From IMG/VR virus record IMGVR_UViG_3300045945_000354, positions 1 through 31,904 of that record: DNA of 31,904 bases; one strand, given 5' to 3'. Of this stretch, positions 5,381 to 12,188 are shown one piece after another. The position numbers and the translations under genes were made by a program. Under the pieces are notes generated by a model. That model did not search any database and had not been told where the DNA came from. It saw only the letters and a program-made list of their open reading frames with translations. Every line of letters begins with the position of its first letter. The stretch's first letter is position 1. This DNA is from a virus.

Positions 5381-6277
5381 ATGATTATCGCAAAAAAGTA
5401 TGTCATGCAGCAGATGACCAGTGCGGAATTTGAAGAGTTGCTCGATCACGGCTGGTCGATGCAGGAACGCGGGGGGGCGCGTGTGCTGCTGCAGACCTCC
5501 ACCGCGGCACGGCTTTTGGCCCGCATGAAACGCAACCGGCCTGAGAAACCACGCACCCAGGAGAAAATCGTGGGCGCGCTTCAGGGGGGATACTTTCGGG
5601 AAAACGGTGAACCCATCATCCTCAATCAGGATCTTGAACCCATTGACGGGCAAAACCGTTTGCAGGCGTGCATCACCTCTGGCCTCCCTCTGCCTGTGGT
5701 CATTCTCTGGGGCTGGCCTGATGCGTGCTTTGATACCATCGACACGGGCACCAAACGCTCTGGGGGCGATATGTTCGCCGCCGATGGCGAACCGAATCAC
5801 AATTTGCTCTCGGCTGCGGCACGCTATGACTGGCGCATCATGCGCAAAGATATGCTCTCGGGCAAGCAGATCCCAGAGCCTCTGATGCGGGACTATCTGG
5901 CGGAAAATGCCGGTCTGCGTGCCGCCTGTTCCTGGGGGGCGAAGGTGGCCCACCTCATTCCGAAAGGGCTCGCTGTCGCCCTGTATTATCGCTTTCACCA
6001 GCAGGATGGCGCGCTGGCGAACACCTTTTTTACGGAACTCTCCAAGGGGGAAAACATCAATGCGCGCGAGCATACCACCTGGCACCTGCGTGACTTGTTG
6101 ATCACGCGACAAAGCGCCAACTTGCACCTCAATAACGTTGAGCAGGCACATATTGCGTCATATGTTATCAAAGCGTGGCATAGCGTCAAAGCAGGCAAAG
6201 TCATAGAGAAACGGCAACTGTTGTGGCGTGGCACGGACAAGAACAACCCCGAACCCTTCCCGGATATCAAAGCATGA
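5381..6277 (+). CDS. ParB/sulfiredoxin-fold phage protein
   Basis: The 298-residue protein has the ParB-like core at residues about 60-130: EKIVGALQGGYFRENGEPIILNQDLEPIDGQNRLQACITSGLPLPVVI, with the IDGQNR signature at 88-93, followed by FDTIDTGTKRS. This fold binds nucleotides, and relatives act in plasmid partition or as nucleases and regulators; many phages carry such stand-alone versions of unknown role. The rest is mostly helical. No HTH follows the core, so classical ParB partitioning is unlikely. The stop overlaps the next start (ATGA). Confidence 0.7.
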   Translation: MIIAKKYVMQQMTSAEFEELLDHGWSMQERGGARVLLQTSTAARLLARMKRNRPEKPRTQEKIVGALQGGYFRENGEPIILNQDLEPIDGQNRLQACITSGLPLPVVILWGWPDACFDTIDTGTKRSGGDMFAADGEPNHNLLSAAARYDWRIMRKDMLSGKQIPEPLMRDYLAENAGLRAACSWGAKVAHLIPKGLAVALYYRFHQQDGALANTFFTELSKGENINAREHTTWHLRDLLITRQSANLHLNNVEQAHIASYVIKAWHSVKAGKVIEKRQLLWRGTDKNNPEPFPDIKA

Positions 6278-6708
6278 GACGCAATATCAAAGAACTGCTT
6301 GATGGTCCAAAGGCCAGGAAACGACTTTCCTACCGTGCGCATAAGAGCCTGGGGAAGTGCGCACGCTGCCAGAATCCCCCGTTAGAGGGGAAAGCGTGTT
6401 GCCAGGATTGCCTCAATAAGATGACGGCAGGCAAGCAACGGGCGCGGGAGGAAGGCAAGTGCCTGGATTGCTGGACCGATCCAGTCGTTCCAGGGAAACG
6501 TTATTGTGTCAGACATGTCGCTCAGCAGCAAAGGAAAGATCAGCAGCGATATACCCTGCGCTTGATTAGAAGGCGCTGTACTACCTGTGGCAAACATCGC
6601 CCTGCCTCTGGGAGACTACAATGTACAAAGTGTCTCAAAAAAATGGCGACCAAACGCGCGGCGAAAAAACTCCCGTATCAGGCAGAGTCTGAGACGCCAT
6701 GCAGCTAG
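6274..6708 (+). CDS. Triple Cys-cluster small protein
   Basis: 144 residues are read from the ATG overlapping the previous stop. Three Cys clusters recur along a very basic chain: CARC with CCQDC; CLDC with a following Cys (RYCVRH); and CTTC with CTKC. Each looks like a small zinc knuckle. The linkers are rich in Lys, Arg and Gln, suggesting nucleic-acid binding. It ends 10 bases inside the methyltransferase gene, so it is coexpressed with it. No family is recognised. Confidence 0.7.
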   Translation: MRRNIKELLDGPKARKRLSYRAHKSLGKCARCQNPPLEGKACCQDCLNKMTAGKQRAREEGKCLDCWTDPVVPGKRYCVRHVAQQQRKDQQRYTLRLIRRRCTTCGKHRPASGRLQCTKCLKKMATKRAAKKLPYQAESETPCS

Positions 6709-7307
6709 ACCTTTTTACCCTCCATGAGCCCACGCCACCTGCCGTCCTCCGGGGGCAGGTTGATCTGCTGTGGCAGATGGTGGACCAGGGCCAGCGCTAT
6801 GCCTGCATCTATGCCGATCCGCCCTGGAGCTTTCGCAATAGGAGCACACGGGCTGCGGCAGAGAAGCATTATGGCACGCTGTCTCTGGCCACCATCAAAG
6901 CGTTGCCGGTGAGACGGCTCGCCCTGGCGCGGGCGCATCTCCACCTGTGGGTACCCAATACGCTGTTGCCCCAGGGTCTTGACGTGCTGCACGCCTGGGG
7001 ATTCGAGTACAAGGGCTACTACGGATGGGGCAAGGAGCGCATGGGCCTGGGCAATTACTGGCGCAATGCCAGCGAACTCATGTTGCTCGGGGTACGCGGC
7101 AATCTCCCGCCCCAAACGCACGATCTACGCAATTGGGGCATCTGGAAGAGGGGCGAGCATAGTCGCAAGCCCGACCAGATCCGACGACTCGTTGAGAAGT
7201 TCAGCCCCGGCCCGTATCTCGAACTCTTTGGGCGTGACGCCATCGACGGTTGGACCGTCTGGGGAAACGACATTGCTCACACGCTCTGGCATCAAGAAGA
7301 AGGATGA
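6699..7307 (+). CDS. MT-A70-family adenine methyltransferase
   Basis: The 202-residue enzyme belongs to the MT-A70 group. YADPPW (residues 38-43) is the catalytic DPPW motif, and the SAM-fold continues with LHLWVPNTLLPQGLDVLHAWGFEYKGYYGWGK and NASELMLLGVRG. The SRKPDQIRRLVEKFSPGPYLELFGR block is the conserved end of the domain. Such phage enzymes methylate adenine N6 in DNA and usually protect the genome from host restriction. No partner nuclease gene is adjacent, so it is an orphan. Length is typical for phage members. Confidence 0.9.
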   Translation: MQLDLFTLHEPTPPAVLRGQVDLLWQMVDQGQRYACIYADPPWSFRNRSTRAAAEKHYGTLSLATIKALPVRRLALARAHLHLWVPNTLLPQGLDVLHAWGFEYKGYYGWGKERMGLGNYWRNASELMLLGVRGNLPPQTHDLRNWGIWKRGEHSRKPDQIRRLVEKFSPGPYLELFGRDAIDGWTVWGNDIAHTLWHQEEG

Positions 7308-7603
7308 CCGCTTTGGCAAAGAAAGAACCCACGCCCCCTGTTGTCTATGCGTCCTTTGACCCGGATGAGGCCGCAGACGATGTTCCCCGCGTGCTGCTCA
7401 ATGGCTGGATCAAGGTCAAATCCTACCGGCGCGGCATTGAAGTCTTGAACGTGGCAACGGTGCGCGTCAATAGCCGCTATATGCTCCAGATCATCGAACA
7501 CGGGAAAGAGGACTTCCCGACCTACATCGACGGGTTCCCATGGACCACGATTCAGGTCATTGCTGAACACGAAGCCATCGCCTGGTTGGAGGAACACCGT
7601 TGA
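7304..7603 (+). CDS. Hypothetical protein
   Basis: A 99-residue protein starts at the ATG overlapping the methyltransferase stop, with AGAAGAAGG upstream. The chain (VLLNGWIKVKSYRRGIEVLNVATVRVNSRYMLQII, then an aromatic, acidic end) is beta-rich and small. No family is recognised. Coupling to the methyltransferase is clear, but no functional link is shown. Confidence 0.65.
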   Translation: MTALAKKEPTPPVVYASFDPDEAADDVPRVLLNGWIKVKSYRRGIEVLNVATVRVNSRYMLQIIEHGKEDFPTYIDGFPWTTIQVIAEHEAIAWLEEHR

Positions 7604-7890
7604 ACCTCCCCATGGCTAAAGCCAGGGGGTTGCCGCGCGTTCTGCTCATTGCGCGCTCCTACGCCTACGTGCCGATGTCGTGGCACGAGTCCGCGGCTGC
7701 GCCGCAGCCGACGCCAACCAGCGCGCACCGCCTCGAGCCGTACACGCCCGAGGAGGCGCTCACGGCCCTCAGCGAGTGGGGACACTGGCACCGCGACGCG
7801 ACGCCGACGGCGAAGGAGGTGGCCCTGCGCTGCCAGATGAACCGGCAGCGCGCCCGCGCCCGCGCCGCCTCGAGGGAGGCCGCGCCGTGA
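7600..7890 (+). CDS. Hypothetical protein
   Basis: 96 residues are read from TTG 7600, which overlaps the previous stop and sits seven bases after GGAGG. An ATG at 7612 is possible but has no site of its own. The C-terminal half (EEALTALSEWGHWHRDATPTAKEVALRCQMNRQRARARAA) looks like a short helix-turn-helix, so DNA binding is possible. It overlaps the GTG of the next gene. Confidence 0.6.
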   Translation: MNLPMAKARGLPRVLLIARSYAYVPMSWHESAAAPQPTPTSAHRLEPYTPEEALTALSEWGHWHRDATPTAKEVALRCQMNRQRARARAASREAAP

Positions 7891-8144
7891 CGCCGCTCTG
7901 GGTGCGCGAAGACGTCTTCCCCTGCCCGTTCTGCGACCGGTCTCGGTTCGCGGAACTCTTCGACGCGCAGCGCCGCTGCGTCGTCGTACGCTGCCCGCAT
8001 ACGAGAGCGGCGCTTAAGGCGCTGGCTGAGGGCGCCGGCATGCGCTACGTGCTCAACCAGCGCAACACGACGCTGGCGCTCGATACGCAGACGGGGGAAG
8101 CGGTGCGGCTTTCCGACGTGTGGCGCAGGGAGGAAACGCCGTGA
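7887..8144 (+). CDS. Small protein with CPFC motif
   Basis: 85 residues from the GTG overlapping the previous stop. CPFC near residue 14, with later Cys and His (RCVVVRCPHTR), could form one zinc site. The rest, KALAEGAGMRYVLNQRNTTLALDTQTGEAVRLSDVW, is beta-rich. One of the run of coupled Cys-containing genes here; function unknown. Confidence 0.65.
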   Translation: MTPLWVREDVFPCPFCDRSRFAELFDAQRRCVVVRCPHTRAALKALAEGAGMRYVLNQRNTTLALDTQTGEAVRLSDVWRREETP

Positions 8145-8509
8145 CCGCCTGCACCCACCGCGACCTGGCCGCGCTCGCCCTCGTGGCGCCCTCGGCCAGC
8201 GGCGCCTACGTCTTTTGCCTGTGCCGCTGCGGGGTGAGGCGGGTGCTGCCACGCGCCCTGTGGGAGGAGGAACAGGACCGCCAGGCGAAGGAAGCGCGCA
8301 TCCAGGAGGCTGCCCAGCTCCTGGGGAGGACGCGTCAGGCACACAGCTACCCGCAGATTGAGGTGCAGCAAGGGCCAGAGCTGGCGTGCTGTAATGCCTG
8401 GCACCCGGTGACCACGTTGCCCTTCCTGTGCCCCACGTGCGGGAGAGCCTGGTTGTGGGAGGGCCAGGGAGCCACGCGCGATGCTGGCCGTGCTACACTG
8501 CCCCTGTAG
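8141..8509 (+). CDS. Small protein with C-terminal zinc ribbon
   Basis: 122 residues from the GTG overlapping the previous stop. An early CLCRCG and a late CCNAWHPVTTLPFLCPTCGRAW give two Cys clusters around a helical centre (EEEQDRQAKEARIQEAAQLLGR). The late cluster fits a zinc ribbon. No family is recognised. It is the last gene before a short intergenic hairpin. Confidence 0.65.
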   Translation: MTACTHRDLAALALVAPSASGAYVFCLCRCGVRRVLPRALWEEEQDRQAKEARIQEAAQLLGRTRQAHSYPQIEVQQGPELACCNAWHPVTTLPFLCPTCGRAWLWEGQGATRDAGRATLPL

Positions 8510-8554
8510 CCGATGTGCGTCTATACACGCTGGCCTGGCTCGTGGTCAGGCCAG
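8491..8554 (+). promoter_or_regulatory. Possible promoter and hairpin before the 8586 gene
   Basis: An extended -10-like TGC-TACACT (8491-8499) and a TATACACGC box (8522-8530) precede a perfect stem, CTGGCCTG (8530-8537) with CAGGCCAG (8547-8554) and a nine-base loop. No T-run follows. The same TATACACGC box is at 1201-1209. A promoter or transcript-processing site are both possible. Confidence 0.35.
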
Positions 8555-8585
8555 GCGGCCAGCGCCCAAACGAAGAGGAGACGCT

Positions 8586-8777
8586 ATGCCGACGCTCGAC
8601 AATCTTGCACTGTTTCACGCCCTGGCGCAGATCGCGGAGGCCCTGGAGCATATCCGCGACGAGTGTGGCACTGGCCCCATGCGCGACGCGCTGGACGCGC
8701 TGGTGCTGCGCGTCGACCAGGTCATCGACCAGTTCGTGAACGGGCGACTGGCGCCCGAGGAGACCGACCATGCCTGA
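8586..8777 (+). CDS. Small helical protein
   Basis: 63 residues from ATG 8586 behind GAGGAG. The sequence is almost wholly helical (LFHALAQIAEALEHIRDECGTGPMRDALDALVLRVDQVIDQF) and acidic, suggesting a two-helix hairpin or oligomer. It overlaps the next gene by eight bases. Unknown function. Confidence 0.65.
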   Translation: MPTLDNLALFHALAQIAEALEHIRDECGTGPMRDALDALVLRVDQVIDQFVNGRLAPEETDHA

Positions 8778-8949
8778 CCTGCGCATCTGCGACCGCTGCG
8801 AAAGGGACGTCCCCCTGGTCTACGCCGGCCCGCTGCCGCTCACGGCCCTGCACCTGCCCGGCTGGGGGAAGTACTGCGCCACGTGCGTGCCCGAGGAGGT
8901 GCGGGCGCTGGCCAAGAGGCCCAGGGAGGACCACGACCATGGCTGCTAA
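8770..8949 (+). CDS. 59-residue zinc-finger-like protein
   Basis: ATG 8770 to TAA 8949. CDRC at residues 7-10 and CATC at 36-39 form two CxxC pairs about 26 residues apart, as in a minimal zinc ribbon; the end is charged (REDHDHGC). It overlaps both neighbours, which supports real translation in this packed run. Confidence 0.65.
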   Translation: MPDLRICDRCERDVPLVYAGPLPLTALHLPGWGKYCATCVPEEVRALAKRPREDHDHGC

Positions 8950-9130
8950 GCCACCGCGCCACCCCGGCATGGGCGCCGCCTGCCGCGCCAAAACACACTG
9001 CCCCAAGGGGCACCCGTATGCCGGCGCCAACCTCTATCGGTGGCACAACCGGCGCTACTGCCGCACGTGCTGCAAAGCCCGCAGCGTGGCGCAGTACCAG
9101 CGCCTGAAGGAGGAGAGACATGCCCCGTAG
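8939..9130 (+). CDS. Small basic Cys protein, HNH-like zinc knuckle
   Basis: 63 residues from ATG 8939 behind AGGGAGG. The pattern C-x-K-G-H-P-Y-A-x-x-N-L-Y, then RRYCRTCCKARSVAQYQ, is the zinc-binding half seen beside many phage HNH domains and in small stand-alone relatives. The catalytic HNH His pair is absent, so cleavage is not expected. It overlaps the start of the secreted beta-helix gene by 11 bases. Confidence 0.65.
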   Translation: MAAKPPRHPGMGAACRAKTHCPKGHPYAGANLYRWHNRRYCRTCCKARSVAQYQRLKEERHAP

Positions 9131-10364
9131 TCTCTACTGCTTCCTCTCCCTGCTCGCGGCTGTGCTGCTCGTGCTGGTGCTGCCACCGTGCGCGCAGAGT
9201 GCGACGTATACGGTGTCCCAGGAGACCGGCGACGATGCGGCCGCATGCGGCAGTGGCCCCAGAAAGACCGTCAACGCAGGCATCGCGTGCCTTCACCAGG
9301 GCGATACCCTGGAGCTGGCCAGTGGCACCTACGCCGAACAAATTGCCGACGTGGACGACCGCGAGCATCCCGGCACAAAGCGCCCGCCCAACGGGCTCTC
9401 CTGGGAGCAGGCCACCATCATTCGCGCCGCTCCTGGCGCCACGGTGACCCTCACCTTCCCGCCCCAGGGGCTGGCGCATCTGGTGTTCCTGGGACGTGCG
9501 GACACGCAGTACATCCAGATTGGCCCCGGGCTGACGCTTGACTGCCAATCCACAAGCTCCAACTGTGTCTGGCTCGGCCCCGGGTCGCACCAACGCCTGC
9601 TCGGCTCGACCGTGCACCATTCGCGGCAATCGTGCGTGTTTACCGCCCGCGAGGGGCCCAGCGGCCAGCGCACCGGCGGTGAGGACCTGCAGGTGATCGG
9701 CAATACCATCCACGACTGCTGGCAAGCACTCTATGAAACTCCACCGGACACCTCGGGTGGAGGCGGACACGGCATCTACTGTACCGGGAAAGGCGGCCGC
9801 TATGCGTACAATCGCGTCACGGCGTCGAATGGGTACGGCATCCACTGTTCCGCAGAGCAAGGCGGGGTGGAGGGGAATGTGATCGAATACAACGTGGTCA
9901 CCGGCCCGGGCCGCTGGTGCATCCGGCTGGCCGGCTCAGGCAACAGCGCCCGCCACAACGCCTGTCACCTGATGACCTCCGGGATTGTGACTGGCGGCAG
10001 TAGCGCCCAGGTGGAACACAACCTGGTCAAAGGTTACACACCGTCCAATCCGCTGCTGCAAGCGCTCGACACGTATGGGGTGCATGGCAAAACCGCTGGC
10101 ACGATTCTCAGCAATACGCTGCTGGAGCTGCCAGCGGCCTCGCGCTATCTCGTGGTGGAGGCTGGCGGGGTGACCGTGGATGGCAACCAGTGTGATGTCA
10201 CCGCGCCGTATTGTACGCCGTATACGCCCCCCGAGCCGCCTGATCCTGAGCCACCTGATCCCACACCACCGCCGCTGCCCGAGGTGGCACGGTGTGCGTT
10301 CACGCGCAACGGCGCGGTGCTGGCGCAGTGGTTGTGCGAGGAACCCGCACAGAGGAGACGGTAG
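9120..10364 (+). CDS. Exported right-handed beta-helix protein
   Basis: The 414-residue product starts at ATG 9120 behind GGAGG. Residues 1-27 are a signal peptide (hydrophobic LSLLAAVLLVLVLPP, probable cut after AQS). Residues about 50-350 show the irregular repeats of a pectate-lyase-like parallel beta-helix: an early GDTLELASGTYAE, then repeated segments such as VIGNTIHDC, GHGIYC, GNVIEYNVVTG and VEHNLVKG. Many Cys residues suggest disulphides after export. A proline-rich linker (YTPPEPPDPEPPDPTPPPLP) leads to the tag RCAFTRNGAVLAQWLCE. Phage beta-helices are often tail spikes, but a signal peptide points to host export, hence a cargo gene altering the host surface. Activity on polysaccharide is inference. 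Confidence 0.75.
   Translation: MPRSLYCFLSLLAAVLLVLVLPPCAQSATYTVSQETGDDAAACGSGPRKTVNAGIACLHQGDTLELASGTYAEQIADVDDREHPGTKRPPNGLSWEQATIIRAAPGATVTLTFPPQGLAHLVFLGRADTQYIQIGPGLTLDCQSTSSNCVWLGPGSHQRLLGSTVHHSRQSCVFTAREGPSGQRTGGEDLQVIGNTIHDCWQALYETPPDTSGGGGHGIYCTGKGGRYAYNRVTASNGYGIHCSAEQGGVEGNVIEYNVVTGPGRWCIRLAGSGNSARHNACHLMTSGIVTGGSSAQVEHNLVKGYTPSNPLLQALDTYGVHGKTAGTILSNTLLELPAASRYLVVEAGGVTVDGNQCDVTAPYCTPYTPPEPPDPEPPDPTPPPLPEVARCAFTRNGAVLAQWLCEEPAQRRR
10284..10364 (+). repeat. Tail module copy R1
   Basis: 27 codons at the end of the beta-helix gene encode (V)ARCAFTRNGAVLAQWLCE plus a basic end (QRRR), and also carry AGAGGAG, the ribosome site of the next gene. Compared with R2 over the first 19 codons, eight differ silently and three conservatively, so the peptide rather than the DNA looks conserved. 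Confidence 0.8.
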
Positions 10365-10365
10365 G

Positions 10366-11004
10366 ATGCGCGTACTGATTGGCTGTGAGTTTAGCGGCGT
10401 TGTCCGTGAGGCATTTACCACCCTGGGCCATGACGCCTGGTCCTGTGATCTGCTGCCGAGTGAGCGCGCCGGGCAGCACCTCCAGGGGAATCTGCTCGAC
10501 GTCCTGGGTGAGCACTGGGACCTGGCGATCTTTCACCCACCCTGTACGTTCCTCGCCAATAGTGGCGCCCGCTGGTGGTCACAGCGTGGACAGGAGCAAG
10601 CGGACGCGCTGCGCTTTGTGGCACGGTTGCTCGATGCGCCCATCCCTCGTATTGCCCTGGAGAACCCTGAAGGCAAAATTGGCACCGCCATCAGGAAATG
10701 CGATCAAATGATTCATCCCTGGGAATACGGCGACTGTGCCGAGAAAAAGACGTGTCTGTGGCTCAAAAACCTGCCCTTACTCCAACCCACAGCCCTGGTC
10801 TGGCCCAGACCGCAACTGTGCTGGCGCATGGGACAAAGCCAACGCCGCGCGCAGGAGCGCAGCCGTACGTACCCTGGCATTGCGGCGGCCATGGCGCAGC
10901 AGTGGGGGGGGCTGCCCTCAATCGCGCGCTGCGCGTTGACGAGGAACGGCACCGTCTTAGCGCAGTGGCTGTGTGAGCAGGGGACAACACAGAGGAGACG
11001 CTGA
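10366..11004 (+). CDS. Cytosine-C5 methyltransferase-like phage protein
   Basis: The 212-residue protein starts at ATG 10366. MRVLIGCEFSGVVREAF is the SAM-binding first motif; HPPCTFLANSG holds the Pro-Cys of C5-cytosine enzymes; ENPEGKIG resembles the ENV motif; and RSRTYPGIAAAMAQQWG is the usual C-terminal end. This is the short phage form, with little room for a large target-recognition domain. It would modify cytosines, probably to evade restriction, though activity is unproved. About 27 further residues carry the tag also found on the preceding beta-helix protein. The stop overlaps the next start (TGATG). Confidence 0.8.
   Translation: MRVLIGCEFSGVVREAFTTLGHDAWSCDLLPSERAGQHLQGNLLDVLGEHWDLAIFHPPCTFLANSGARWWSQRGQEQADALRFVARLLDAPIPRIALENPEGKIGTAIRKCDQMIHPWEYGDCAEKKTCLWLKNLPLLQPTALVWPRPQLCWRMGQSQRRAQERSRTYPGIAAAMAQQWGGLPSIARCALTRNGTVLAQWLCEQGTTQRRR
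10921..11004 (+). repeat. Tail module copy R2
   Basis: 28 codons at the end of the methyltransferase-like gene encode (I)ARCALTRNGTVLAQWLCE and QRRR. They lie beyond the usual end of that enzyme family. AGAGGAG at its end serves the GIY-YIG gene. It is in frame and parallels R1. Confidence 0.8.
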
Positions 11005-11555
11005 TGACAGAACTTGCCGATTATGCCAGTATGTACCGAGAGAGGAGGGAGGGCAGACTGCAAAGTGCCCTGAACTCTATCCCGAAAAACCTTGTTGATT
11101 TGCCTCAACTCCCTTTCGATGATCGGCAACGCTTGCCGGTCTTTTGTGCCGTCTATTTTGTCATGAAATGTACTGATACTGTCCTCTATATTGGCATGGC
11201 ACATAATCTGCGGAGAAGGTGGCAGTCTCATGCACTCTACAAGCCACTGCTCCGCGTTGGAGCAACAGCGATTGGTTGGCTCCCGCAGTATGATGCCTTC
11301 ATAGCCAAAGATATTGAACAACATTGCATTAAGCTCTTTCAACCGCCCTTTAATTACCAGGGCAAAAGCTTCTACGATGGCGGCACTGAAGTCATCAAGT
11401 TGACACAAGAAGATCGAGCCCTTGCTGAGACCTTTGCTGCGAAGCTGAATGAGGAAAGAATCTGGTTTATGTACGGCACGGGTGATGCCCTGCGTATTGC
11501 TGCTCTGCGATATATGCGCGGGGCACTTTTTGTTTCAGACGAGGCTGTGGAATAG
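11004..11555 (+). CDS. GIY-YIG nuclease, candidate homing endonuclease
   Basis: The 183-residue protein has the GIY-YIG core: VYF at 50-52, YIG at 62-64, the catalytic Arg within NLRRRWQSH (about 70-73), the Glu at 105 and the Asn at 117 (IEQHCIKLFQPPFN). These are the expected catalytic positions. The first 45 and last 60 residues are not recognised and may bind DNA. Codons look less GC-biased than in the neighbours, which hints at separate ancestry. It lies between two copies of the tail module, as if inserted there. A free-standing homing endonuclease is the simplest view; a repair or restriction role is possible. Confidence 0.75.
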   Translation: MTELADYASMYRERREGRLQSALNSIPKNLVDLPQLPFDDRQRLPVFCAVYFVMKCTDTVLYIGMAHNLRRRWQSHALYKPLLRVGATAIGWLPQYDAFIAKDIEQHCIKLFQPPFNYQGKSFYDGGTEVIKLTQEDRALAETFAAKLNEERIWFMYGTGDALRIAALRYMRGALFVSDEAVE

Positions 11556-11562
11556 CCCGCTG

Positions 11563-11643
11563 ATGGCCCGCTAGCTCGTCACGCGCAACGGCACCGTCTT
11601 AGCGCAATGGTTGTGCGAGGGCACCGCAGAGAGGAGGAAATGA
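11563..11643 (+). pseudogene. Decayed tail module copy R3
   Basis: Eight bases after the GIY-YIG stop, codons corresponding to MAR-stop-LVTRNGTVLAQWLCEGTAERRK can be read, but out of frame with that gene and with TAG where R2 has TGC. The rest aligns codon by codon to R1 and R2, again mainly with silent changes. It ends in GAGGAGG, which serves the gene at 11645. It looks like a former gene end cut off when something was inserted or recombined. Confidence 0.7.
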
Positions 11644-11644
11644 C

Positions 11645-11878
11645 ATGCCTGTACGCTGGCACAGGAACGCGAAGGAACAGCGGCGCACGCAGAAATCCAA
11701 GCGCGCTCACCGTAAGAAGACGAAGGCGCGCCGCGACGCTGTGCCTGGCGCGGGCATGCCTGCTCCTTCAGCGCCCCATGGCGCGAATACACTGGTCCAT
11801 CGTCGCGCTGCCTGTGGCCATGAGCACATCATTGTGTGCCCACGGCGCGATCCTGGTGACCCGCACACAGCCGCTTAA
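11645..11878 (+). CDS. Small highly basic protein
   Basis: 77 residues from ATG 11645, seven bases after GAGGAGG. An ATG at 11640 in another frame is too close to the site. The N-terminal half is Lys/Arg-rich (WHRNAKEQRRTQKSKRAHRKKTKARR), suggesting nucleic-acid binding; the rest has CGHEHIIVCP, a possible metal site. Its last 111 bases overlap a convergent lipoprotein gene, so one of the two may be shorter than shown. Last rightward gene of the block. Confidence 0.5.
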   Translation: MPVRWHRNAKEQRRTQKSKRAHRKKTKARRDAVPGAGMPAPSAPHGANTLVHRRAACGHEHIIVCPRRDPGDPHTAA

Positions 11879-11959
11879 GCCCTGCCGATCATAGACGGCT
11901 GGCGCCGTGAGACCGCAGCCTGCAATGAGCCACACCAGGGCCAGCACCAGGCCGCGCAC
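11768..11959 (-). CDS. Small phage lipoprotein
   Basis: 63 residues from GTG 11959 on the minus strand. The N-terminus MRGLVLALVWLIAGC is a lipoprotein signal with lipobox LIAGC (Cys 15), so the mature protein would be about 49 residues with its Cys lipidated. It follows the coiled-coil gene by three bases at the far end of the leftward operon, after the tail fibre. Small phage lipoproteins placed like this act as outer spanins or as receptor-blocking superinfection-exclusion factors. No inner spanin is recognised, so the second idea fits slightly better. The lipobox is seen; the role is inferred. Confidence 0.6.
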   Translation of the reverse strand: MRGLVLALVWLIAGCGLTAPAVYDRQGLSGCVRVTRIAPWAHNDVLMATGSATMDQCIRAMGR

Positions 11960-11962
11960 AGG

Positions 11963-12175
11963 CTATCCCGGCACGCCAGCGCCATTGGCGGCGGGTGCAT
12001 GCAGGAGCTCTTCCAGGCAGGTCGTGGCCCCCTGGCACTGCACCAGTTGCGTCACAAGCGCATTCCTCTGCTCGTCGAGCGCCTGGATACGGCTGGTGAG
12101 CGTGTCGCGCTCGCGCTGTAACTGCTCTAAGCGTTGGGTGAGGGACTGGCGTAAGGTCATGTCGGTGTCAAGCAT
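11963..12175 (-). CDS. Small coiled-coil protein
   Basis: 70 residues from ATG 12175 behind AGGAG. Residues about 6-48 (TLRQSLTQRLEQLQRERDTLTSRIQALDEQRNALVTQLVQC) form a strong heptad coiled coil, so it is probably an oligomer; two Cys follow. There is no membrane segment, which argues against an inner spanin. It is encoded between tail fibre and lipoprotein and may assist either. Confidence 0.65.
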   Translation of the reverse strand: MLDTDMTLRQSLTQRLEQLQRERDTLTSRIQALDEQRNALVTQLVQCQGATTCLEELLHAPAANGAGVPG

Positions 12176-12188
12176 GGTTCTGTATCTC

